A stretch of 64,000 nucleotides of DNA from Amphirosellinia nigrospora (Eukaryota > Ascomycota > Sordariomycetes > Xylariales > Xylariaceae). Below, one piece after another: positions 51,786 through 62,863 of the stretch. A program made the position numbers and the translations under genes. Numbering within the stretch: the stretch's first letter is position 1; every line of letters starts with the position of its first letter. The stretch covers positions 2,294,001 to 2,358,000 of the forward strand of contig SCHM01000002.1 in the NCBI GenBank assembly GCA_004123355.1. Direction: 5' to 3'. The notes beneath the pieces were generated by a model. That model was not told the DNA's origin and ran no database searches. It saw only the letters and a program-made list of their open reading frames with translations.

Positions 51786-54700
51786 AATTATAATATTATA
51801 ATAAAAAACATAATAGCTATTATAACGTATATTAAACTAATAACGTACGTTTAAATAAAAAAAAATCTAAATATAATACTAATAAAAATATATAATAATA
51901 ATGCTTTTTATTATATATTTAAAGTTTTTATTTATTATAAATATTATAAAAAGTATAAATTATTTAATACTTTTATTTTATATATATAGAAATATAAGCT
52001 ATATATTTTATTAAAATATATAGCATATATTATTTTTTATTTATTGTTTTAAATATATATATATAAATATTATATAAATATTATTTTACGAAATAAATTT
52101 TTTAATATTTAAACTAATATAAATTAGTTAAAAAAAATATAATTAAAAAATAAATATTTCTAACAATAATTCGTTATTTATATAAATAAATTAAATAAAA
52201 TCTTTAAATCGGAAATATTTATATTTAAAGCGCCAAATATAAATATATAAATAAAGCTTTATATTTAAGCTATATATATTTTATTTTCGCGTATATATTT
52301 TGCTAACTAGTTAAAATATAAAAATATATACTAATTTAAATATAAATAAGACTATAAATTAATAATAAATATTTTAATACACTAAACATATAGTAAAAAA
52401 ATATAAAAGCTAAATAATTACTATTAAAAATAAGCGCGTAAAAATAATACGTTAAGCTAAATTTAAGTTTTTTATTCGAAAAATTAATAATAAATAGCTT
52501 AAAATTATAAAATATAAAAAAAAAATTATAAAACAAAAAACTATAACTAAATATACTAATTAATAATAATTTTTTTTATTTTTATAAAGTTATTATCGAT
52601 TATTTTAAAAATATTAATTTTTTATAATTTCGATAATTTTATTATTAATTTTAAAATTTTAATCTATAGCTATAAGTATATACGAAAAATTATTAATATA
52701 TATACTATAATTATTATAGCTAGCAAAAATATATATTTAAATTAAATATAAACTATTATTTACTAATTATAACTTTTATTTATAATAGTATATAAAAATA
52801 AATAAATATTATAATAAATATAAAAACTTTAAGGTTATCCTAGTTATTAATACTATAAATATTCTAATTAAAATAAGCAAAAATATTAAACTAAAATAAA
52901 TTTATAAAATTATAATAATAATATATATATTAGCTTATAAAAATTAGCTATAAAAACGTTAACTATTATAATAATTATTTTAGTAATATTATTAGCTAAA
53001 ATAGTTAGCTTAGGATTTTTAGCTATTTTAAATTTATTTATTATTATAAATACTAAATTTAATATAACGCTAATTATTAGCTACTATAATTAATATAGTG
53101 CTAATAAAACTAATATTTATAAACGAACTAGCGAATTTTATAGTTACTTTTATAATAACGCCTAGTAAAACTAATAATTACGCTATTAGTTTTATATAAA
53201 AATAATATTTTTTTTTTAGCTATTAATATTTTTAATATTTAGTTTTTAAATATTTTTTTACTAACGTAGTATATAATTTATTATAAATATTAAAACTGCG
53301 CCGCTATTAAAAAAACTATATATATTATATATTAAAAAAGCTTTTTAAGCTTAAGCTTTTAGAAATATATTTTATTTTAAATATTAAAAAGTTTATAGAT
53401 TTTTTTAAAAATAATAATTAATAATAATATATTTATATTAAAAAACTTCTAAAATAGCTAAGTTTGCTAAAATTATTAAAGCTTATAATATTTAAATAAA
53501 TAAAAATAAAGTTAATATTTTTAAAGCAAAATAGCTTAAGATTTTTTTCGTTAATAATTAATAAAAATAAAGCTAAATATAAAAGTTTATTTTTTAATTA
53601 AAAAAATAAAAGTTTTAATAAAACTTATAACTAACTTTAAAATAAATTATATAATTTAAATAAATAAAATTATATTTTTATATATTTTATATATTATTTA
53701 AAAAAATTTATAGCGTAAATAAAAGCTAAAAATCGTTAATTATAATAGTTTAATAAAATTATTATTTTAATAGCTATTTTTTTTTATAAAATAAAATAAT
53801 TAGAAGTTTTTATAAAAAATTTATATTATTTATATTAATATAACTAGTTTTTTTATTAATTTTTAATTTATTTTAACTATAAAAATAAATTTATTATTTA
53901 GTTTTTATAAAATAAAACAATTATATAATATTAATAAAATATATAAATTTTTTAATTATATTTAAAAATATATAAATAAGTTTTTTCGTTTTTATTTTTT
54001 TTTATTATTATTTTATTAATAATATTATTATTTTTTTAATATATTTAAAAAATATATAATATTTAAATATTATTTTTAGTTTATTTTAATTAAAAAATAT
54101 TATATTAAAAAAAATTTTTATTAGTTATTTTTTTATTAAATTTTTAGATTTTATATTAATATTTTAAAAATATTTATTATTATAAATATATATAAACGTT
54201 TAAATAGTTTATATTTTTTAAAAACTTTTAAGCTTTTAAGTAATACTTCGGCAAATAATTTTTTATAATTTTTTTTTTTATTATATATAATTAGCTAAGC
54301 TTTTATAAAAATATAAAATAGTTTTATTATAAAAATTATTAAAAAAAAAAAATAAAATAATAACTTAAGTTATTATAAATATTATATACGAACTATATAT
54401 TATAATTTATATTAGCTAAAATAGTTTTTTTTAACGCTATTTAAAACGTTATTTATTTTAAAACTACGCTTTATTATTATAACCTAAATTATATTTTATA
54501 TTTATAAATCGATAAATATTTCGAACAAAGTTTTAACGTTATAGTTTTTTATATTAAGCTATTTTAAATAAAAACTAAGCGAACTTATATTTTTTATATA
54601 AATATAATTAATATATATTTAAATTAATATTTATTATAAACTAAAACTAAATATAGTTTTTTAAATAAAAAATTATATTTTATATAAGCTATAAAAAAGC

Positions 54701-56871
54701 TTTATATATAATTTATTTAAATAAATATTATATAATTATTTTAATAATTATTTAGCTATAAAAATATTATTAATAAACTTTATTAAATATTTTATTAAAA
54801 AAGCAAATAATTAGCTTATTAATTTATTTATATATTTATTATAATATAGTTTTTAAATATTTTATTTATTAAAACGTTTAATTATATTTTAAATATATTA
54901 AATTAATTATTATAGTATAAAATATTATTAACTTAAAAAATAAATTAAAACGATTATAAAAATTATAATATTAAACTTTATATAAAATATAATAAAATAT
55001 ACAAATAATAATAAATAATATATTTAAACTAATTTCGAACTAAAATATAAAATAAACTTTTATTATAAAAAAATCTTAAATAAACTTTATTACTAATTTT
55101 TAAGCTATATAATAATAAAAACGCTATATTTTTTTTAAAGCTAAATATTTATTTTTTATTATAAACGGTTTAATTTATAATAAATATAAAAAAATTAAAT
55201 AATTTTACGTTTTATATATAATATATAAACGAATATTATATATTATATATAATAAAAAATATTATTTTAAATTTAATTAAATAATAAAAGCTTTAAATAT
55301 ATTTAATTTATAAAAAGTTATAATATATTAAAAAATATTATAAATATATTTAATATAATATTAACGTAATAATAAATAAAAACTAATAAATAGTTTACGT
55401 TTAATTAAATTAAAATATATTATTAATATAAATAATTATAATTAATTTTATTTTATTATTATTTTTAATTAAATTATAAAATATTTTATAATAATTAAAA
55501 AGCTTTTAATATAATTATATAATAACAGTTTTTTATTATACGTTTAAACAAACGTTTATAATTTTTAGTAATATAAAATATATTATTAAAAACTAAGCAA
55601 TAGTTTTAATTAAATAATATTTTTAAATAATTAAAATATTTTTAAAAAAATTATTTTTAATTACGATTATAAGTTTATTTTAATTTTTAAAAAATATATA
55701 AAAAATATTAAATATTAAATTATTAATAATTATATTATTTATAAAAATAATTTATTTAAAAAAAAAAACTAAACATTAAAATTATAATATATTTTTATAA
55801 TATATATATTTTAAATCGAACTAGCTTAATATAGTTTTTATTTTATAATAAAACTTTAATTTTATATTTTTATAAACTATATAATTTATTTTTATATAAA
55901 TAATTATTTAAGTTTAAACTTTTTAGCTTTTTTAATATATTTAAGCTAAATAAATATATATAATTTTAAAAATATAAAATCTTATATAACTATTTATAAT
56001 AAAATATTAAATTAGCTATAAATTTTACTATGCTATAGCGAAAAAATATTTTAATAATAAATATTAATATTAAAATTTAAACTAAATAATAAAGTTTTTT
56101 TTTATTTATATAATAATTATTATTTATTTAGCAAAGCTTTTTAAAAATATTTAATAAATATTAAACTTTAATTATTAAACATAAAATTAATAATTTAGCT
56201 TACAAACTAAATTTTTTAAATATTATTATATATATTTTATTATTTTTATATAATTATAACTATATAAAAATAATAAAAACTTTTTTAAACGAATAATATT
56301 TTTAAAACTTATTAAACTAACTAATATTTTAATAATAATAATAAAAATAATTTATAAAATTAAAGTTATATTTAAATATTATTTTAACGGAAAAAAAATA
56401 ACTTTAATTATTTAATTAAATAAAAAAAATAAAATTATAAATATAACCGTTAATACTTATATACTATTTCGATATTTAAAAACTTATTAACGAATATTAG
56501 TCATACAGCTCCTGCTTATATTACTAAAAAAAAGAAATTTTCGCAAAGCTACCACTTACCTAAACTTACCTAAGCAAAAAAACAAAAGGCAAGCGCCCCT
56601 GTGGTAGGCTATATAAGTAATTACTAAAGCTCTAGCACCGAATCCCGTTAATATTCCTGTTATTAACGCCCTAGCACTTAACGCACCTATAAATAAGTTT
56701 CTTGCTTTTCGACAAAGCTCTAGGTTATAACAACCTATAGATAAAGTAGTAAAAAAAAAAAAACAAACAATAATATTACCTAATATTATACAAAAAAAAT
56801 TATAATTATAATATAGCTTAGCTAGATTAATCTACTAAAGTTAGCAAAGATTTTTTTATGCCCCGGTATTT

Positions 56872-57073
56872 TAATAAAGCCCCTAAAAAGTTTATATTAT
56901 TAGTAGCTTCTTTACGCGAACATAAAAAAAAGCTACCTAGCAACACCTATATTTAAATAAATAGCTGGCATACTACTAGTCAGAAAATTATTATTAGATC
57001 TACTACATAAATCTAATAATAAATTCTCTTCCTTTAATCAAGCTTTATTTTATAACCTATAATATTCTTCTTA
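56872..57073. repeat. Inner element right LTR
   Basis: Aligned to 49216-49418. This copy has lost G (gagcgtaggggg has become gaacataaaaaa) but keeps most C (gctacctagcaacacc, ctcttccttt). The final part is the less mutated of the two copies. Confidence 0.8.
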
Positions 57074-59731
57074 CATATTTAATATATTTTTAAATTATAT
57101 TTTTAACGTAAAAATAAACATATTATTAGCTTAGTTTATATAAAAGTTATATTTTTAAGCTATAAATAATTTATTATTAAAAGTATATTTTTATTTAAAA
57201 AAGTTAATAGTACTTAAATATATTTTATATAGCGGCTAATTATTATTTTAAGCTTTATAGTTTTAATAATATAGCTAATTTATTTTGTTTATTAAACAAA
57301 GTTTTTTAATTTATTAAAAAGCTAGATTTTATAGTTTATATTATATATATATTCGGTATTTAAGAAAATTATAGCTATATACCTAAGTTTAATAATATTA
57401 AAATATTAATAGTTAGTTTGTTTTTTTATAATATTTTATATTAAATATAAATAAATATTTTATTATTTATATTAAATTAAAGTATAAAATCTTAGCTTTT
57501 ATATTTATTTTATTTTAAACAAAGCTTTATTTAAAGTTTATATTTTTAAATAATATTTATATTTTTAATAATTAGTATTATTTTAAATATTAATTAAATC
57601 GTTTATTTTATATATTTTTTTATTTTTTTTATTTAAGTTATTTTTATAATTAATAGTTTAAGCCTTATTTTATTATTATATTTATAGTTAGCATAAAAGG
57701 CGTTTTTAATTCGCTAGTTTATAATTAAACGGATTATTAGTTAATAATAGTTTATTTATAGGCAGTAATAGCGCTAAAAATAGTTTTTAAATAATATATA
57801 ATTTTTTTAGGTATATATTTTATATTTTAAGCAATTATTTTTTAAATAGTTTGTTTAGCTATAGTAAATATAGTTTTTTTATAATTTATTGCTGCTTTTT
57901 TATAATAAATAGTTTTTATAAGTTTATTAAGTTTTATTTATTACTAGTAATATTATAGCTTATTAATAATTTAACGGTTAAAATAAAAAACGTAAAATTT
58001 TTAAAAATAATTAAATATAGCGCAGATTTTAAAAAAATATAATTAATATTTTATATTATATTTATGTTTATTAGTTATTAATTAATGTTTTAGGTTTTTT
58101 TAAAACGATTTTTATAATATTAAAAATTAAATATATTTTTTATAAAAAATTAAAATAAATTATTTATTTATTAAAATTATTTGCTATTAGTTATAAATAT
58201 ATATTTATAAAAATAGTTTAAAGCTTTTAGTTTATTTTTTTTTAAATTTTAAAATTTTTATAAAGTTATTTATATAAAAGTTTTTTATTAAACGTATAAA
58301 ATTAGCTAAAAAAACGCTAAAAAGCTAGCTTTTTTAGAATAATCTATTTATTTTTTTTTTATATATACAATTTTATCGATCGTATTATATATTTTTTCTA
58401 AACTTTTAAAAAAGTTATTAATTATATATTAAGCTTAATTTATATTATTAAAGCTTTTATATATTTATATAAAATAAAGCTTAATTATTAGTTATACTAA
58501 TTTTTTTAGCTTAGATATAGCGTATAATATATAGTTATAATCAATAATATATTTGTTTTTTTATTTATAATTTTAGTTCGTAAATAGTTTTTTAAGCTTT
58601 AAATTAGATTTATTGTTTTATTTAGTTTTTTTTTTTTTATCGAATTTTATAAAGTTATTAATTTTTGCTTTATTGTTTAATAAAACGGCGCGTTTTTTAA
58701 ATATTTGAATTTTTTCCGAGGTTTTAGCTAGGTTTTATATTAAAATTACAATTTAATTATTTTTTATATTATTTTTATTTTATAGCTATATATTTCGTTA
58801 ATTTAGTTTAATAATATTTATTTTAATTATATAAAATATTTTATATAGCTATATATTAGTTATACTATTTATATTATTATTATTATTAGTAAGCTAAAAT
58901 TATTATTTATATTGCTAGCAAATAAAAGATTTAAAAAAAAAAGTAATTATTATTTAATAAAATTTTAATACTAATAATAAAGCTAAATAAGTTTTAAATA
59001 AAAGTTATAATAAATAAATACGATTTTTAAAATAGTTTAAAATAAATATTCGTTATATTTAAAAAATATATTAAAAATATATTAATATTTATATTAATTT
59101 AAAGAGCAATTTTTATATATTTTTATTTTAAATTATTTTTAACTATAAGTTATTTTAATTAGTAGCTATTATTATTAATATTTAATATATTTTTATAATA
59201 TTTAATATAAAGTTTTTATATTTTAAAGCTTTTTTTTTTTTTTTTTATAAATTAATTTTAATTTTATTTTTATTATTATACGTTTTTTATTTTAAATAAA
59301 ATAAATTGCTCGCTAAATAATGCTTTTTTTATATTTTTTAAAAGCTTATTAAAACTATAAAGTAGCAATTAGTATAATTTGCTAGGTTTTTTTTAATTTA
59401 TAATAATAATATTAAAATAAAACTAAAAGCTTTTTAATATAAGCTTATAATAACTATAATAAAGATAAAAAATAAAAGATAATAGTATAAAATTAAAATA
59501 ATTTATAAATAATAATATTTATAGCATAAAAACGGTAATTAGTTTAAAGCTATAATTTATAGTTCGGAAATAAAAATATAAAAGAAATAAAAAACGCAAA
59601 AAAATAAGGATATAAAAAAAGTAAAAAACATAAAAGAAATAAAAATATAAAAAAAGCGAAAAAATATAAAAAAAAAGTATAAAGTACGTAGTTTTTAAAA
59701 AATTATATAGTTTTTAAAAAGCATAATAAAC

Positions 59732-59894
59732 TATTAAGGACCTTATAATATAAAGTAGGTTATTTATACTTATTATTGCGCGAAAGTTTTTAAACTACTT
59801 CCGTAGGCGTAACTAAGCTATATACAGAAGATCTTTTTGTTCTTAAAGTGGCTGGGGTAATGTGGCTGGGGTAATGTGGCGTGACTTCATGACA
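59732..59894. repeat. Outer element right LTR
   Basis: 163 bp. The first half is the mutated copy (tattaagg for tgtcaggg); the second half keeps the original G and C (ggctggggtaatgtggcgtgacttcatgaca). Host sequence resumes with the AGTTT duplication. Confidence 0.92.
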
Positions 59895-59899
59895 AGTTT
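59895..59899. repeat. Target site duplication AGTTT (right)
   Basis: The right copy of the duplicated target, inside the coding part of the HET gene. Confidence 0.9.
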
Positions 59900-61768
59900 C
59901 ATGTTTAAGTTCCAAGATCTGTCAACATATGGCACTCGTGGGAACGATACGCCCCTCGATAACGACACGCGCCGCATTTTTGCGCGCAGTGACAGGCTCG
60001 CATGCCTAATGCTACCAAACAGATTCGTTGTGGTGTGCTGAATATCATGGCTAACATATTTGACCGTTCCCTCATGTCTTCGGGTATACTGATTCCCTCG
60101 AAACTTGGAATAACAGCAACATCCCAATGCGCCATGACCATGTTGGTGCCCGGTAAGGTTTTGGGCAAGTGACAGACGAGGCTTTTTGGGGCCTCCAAAG
60201 CAAGCAGGGTGCCAAGTTCCATGTCCATATTCCAGCTATATATGCATTACTTGATGAACCGTGCAATTTCACGATAGAGGACATCTCTGCCGCTAGTCCA
60301 GCGATCGCGGGCAACTTGTCGGAAGTGTATGTCAGTTTGCGATTACTATAATCCGCAATGATTTGGAACCACCAATTATATAGCGCGCCGATGTCTACGC
60401 TTTTATCTGTGCTGTGTTGATTCAGACCGAACCTGTGATTCACTTTCCTCGTTATCCGTGTTCGAAGAAGCCGGCGATGCTTCTACATTTGGGTCTTGGA
60501 ATCCGTACATTCGTGAAGACGAGAACGAAAAAGAGACGACCCGTTGCCCACATTCGGTTTTGACACCGCGCTGACACTCCCAGTACATCTGGCTGGATGC
60601 GAAGTGTAAGATCCGTCGAGACAGAAATCTCTCCTGCAACGTCCACCTCGACTATTCCACACAGATCCATCAATCTCTGTCATCCACCGTATGCCATCTT
60701 GGTCTTTCATGGATTGCAAGATTACGTCGGCATTATGATGTAACTTTGTAGGAGCATGGGCTGGTACGCGAAACCGTTGCTTCGTAATGGATAGGATAGG
60801 AAGCCATCATGGCATGTGCTTACTGATGTGGCAGCCAGGTTAACAACGCATATTTGTATATCTTATCCATCTGAGCGCTTTCACGTGCCCAATCATCATT
60901 TGAGTCTTGAATGATGCACAAAGAATCGATCCAAATATATCGAAGGCCAAGGGCTCTTGTCATTGCAACGGCGTCGCGGAAGGTTGTTCGGCATACTGCA
61001 AAGATGTTAAACCTTGTAAAGCCTGTCGAAGCAATTTGACTAACCAGTACCTTTCTAGTGGTATCTTGGTGCATGCGTGCTGCCAGAGTAGACTCTCGGT
61101 TTTCAACATCTGCACTCCCGGCCTCGCAGGCCCCCAACAGTGACTGAGCGCAACATACTTAGAGCAATCGATACCACGACTTGACTCTACAAGTCTAGGC
61201 TCGACACTACTGTCTTTTGGACCAACATCAATAAGGCGCGAGGGTGCGAAACTCTCGAAATTGCGCTCGCAATACCGGTGGTTCTCAATACACTGTGAGA
61301 GCCAATCCTGTATCCTAGAAATACAAGCATCAGAGGTGCGATCGATGAAAGGCGGCTGTCGACGAATCCGCAAGGTTTCTTTCGCCTGCGAAGAGGATTC
61401 CGCAAATACATCGAACCAAAGCATTATGCCTGTTTCTTTGGCAGTAGTAACCGAGATTTTGATTGCCAGTACGCCTTCTTGATCATCTGACAACTTGCCC
61501 TCATAATATGATTCGTGTACCAAAGTCGCTGGGCCTATCCGAACTCTTGAATCTCGGGCGGCCAATCGTGCGAGGATACCTCACGTAAGAGTATAGCGCA
61601 AAATAGACAACCATCCGCCGTGGCCTTGACCAAGACTGGCAATTCGGGCAAAAAATCCGACCTCAGGAATTCGTGGACCGTGACTTCACCCAGGTGGTCA
61701 TGCTGATTGAAATTCTGCGGGGACCACAGTCCTTGACAGAGGTTGCAAAGCGACCGTTTTTCATCCAT
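59895..61768 (-). pseudogene. 5' part of a HET-domain (heterokaryon incompatibility) gene, cut by the retroelement
   Basis: HET-domain proteins act in fungal vegetative incompatibility and trigger cell death after non-self contact. The start is probably the ATG at 61768 (MDEKRSLCNLCQGLW). Then come CLFCAILL, IRRQPPFIDR and the HET core: YVALSHCWGPARPG (about 61160-61120), a 55-nt intron (61050-60996), LRYIWIDSLCIIQDSNDDW (about 60940-60885), QERFLSRRILHF (about 60640), DYSNRKLTYTSDKLPAIAGL and YRAPTWSW (about 60145). The last frame runs through VDRSWNLN up to the element, and the C-terminus is found at 45202-45468. Frame breaks near 61550, 60985, 60837, 60655, 60430 and 60140 are mostly one-base and near short runs, so they may be read errors. 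The retroelement insertion itself is real damage. Confidence 0.88.
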
Positions 61769-62863
61769 ACCTAGCGATAGAGAGGTGATAACTTCCAAGA
61801 CTTGGTCTCCCCCCAAAAATGGTTGTGATCGTGGAATTGGGGGCGCACTGATATAACAATGTGACGAGCTGCTACCGAAGCCCAAATCTACCACCGCTTT
61901 TGCCTTGATCCGAGAGCAACTTCATACATCTGAGCAAACATAAGGGGACGTTTTTAAAGGCGTGGCCTAGGTACTTTGGCCTGAGAGGAAAGGTGATGTT
62001 AGATGTTGAGGATAGCCATGCACCAACTGCATAAAGTACTTACCTAGCCCTTCGGTTGGTGGGCCAATCATATGGTTACCTATCATTGGCATCTGCCTGA
62101 AGTTTTCCAGAGCGTGGTGCTCCCTGTTAGTCACCCCTCCTCTAAATTATACACAAATTTCAAGGCTAGAAGTGTTTGTTCATCAGCACTCACAAACTTA
62201 CACAATACCATTCCTTCCCAGTAAGCCTACACAAGCCAGCTAGCTCTTCTGATAATTCTGGCCATGTTATCTATCGCTTTAGAATGTGATCATCCTATCT
62301 GTAGGCTAACGGCAGACTACATTCTCCGCAATAGGCATCGGTATACCTTCGTTGTAGGCGGTGTTTCTGAGACTTGGGAGCTATTGATTATATCGAGCGT
62401 TTGAAGGCCAACTTTCATGACATAAACCTAGAGTTTTCGCTATAGCCATTCTCTTATTATTATATACATCTTTTTACTTTATTGTTGCTATTCATATTAT
62501 TAGCAAGCTATACATATACACTGTCAATTTTCACGGAATACTAACGGCATTTGCTTTTTATTCTATATTTGATAGGTTCTCTGTTCTCTTACAAAAGCTC
62601 TGGCCACAGAGCGACTAAACTTTCTCTGGATTAGCGTCTTTGCTAGCGCCTATATTAGCGTCTGGATTAGCGTCTCGGTAGGTACCTAGTCACCGATTTG
62701 AAGTCGGGTTGCATCATTCTTCTGCCCCTCCATTCTTGCATTGCTTCTTTAACTCTTTGCATTCTCTTAGTCTATGTTTTAGGACAACCACCAGGACTAA
62801 AATATCCTGCAGGACTGGTACATATCCACGAGTCCTACGAAGGACTTGAAAGCACCATTCAAA
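61769..62863. other. Divergent region between the HET gene and RQC1
   Basis: About 1.1 kb between two genes pointing away from each other. An alternative HET start lies upstream at 61894. At 62628-62677 four units of the type ggattagcgtct repeat. 62455-62560 is AT-rich. No RNA gene is seen. Confidence 0.5.
62628..62677. repeat. Short tandem repeat ttagcgtct
   Basis: ggattagcgtct, tgctagcgcc, tatattagcgtct and ggattagcgtct follow one another about 190 bp before the RQC1 start. A regulatory role is possible but unsupported. Confidence 0.6.

Larger units (their letters stand above)
49216..57073. mobile_element. Nested LTR element inside the RIP-degraded element
   Basis: Two direct repeats of about 202 bp (49216-49418 and 56872-57073) enclose 7.45 kb of AT-rich DNA, for a total near 7.86 kb. 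The repeats align along their full length and differ mainly by transitions. The left copy keeps a GC-rich patch (agcccccaaggggtctg, gcgcggagcgtaggggg). Ends are tgatag... and ...ttctta, or ...ttacaca-like with a CA end if the repeat extends 2 bp. Protein motifs are erased by mutation. The (ctataacta)n tract at about 51731-51785 lies inside. Confidence 0.8.
45469..59894. mobile_element. RIP-degraded LTR retroelement, 14.4 kb including a nested element
   Basis: The block is bounded by 163-bp direct repeats (45469-45631 and 59732-59894) that begin TGTCA and end TGACA when the unmutated copy of each end is read, plus a perfect AGTTT target duplication. The interior is extremely AT-rich (9 G or C in the 60 bases from 46801) with almost no open frame. 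Leaving out the nested element and its duplication gives about 6.56 kb, a normal size for a fungal LTR retrotransposon. No gag or pol motif can be read after this much mutation, so superfamily and orientation are undecided. It interrupts a HET-domain gene. Confidence 0.9.

Noticed and set aside
52336-52536. 66-codon minus-strand frame rich in Phe, Tyr and Asn
   Set aside because: Composition is what extreme AT-richness gives by chance; the frame lies inside a mutated element.
45632-59731. Search for CRISPR, centromere satellite or mitochondrial insert in the AT-rich block
   Set aside because: No spaced repeats or satellite unit is seen, and LTRs, target duplication and transition-only changes explain the block as RIP-mutated retroelements.
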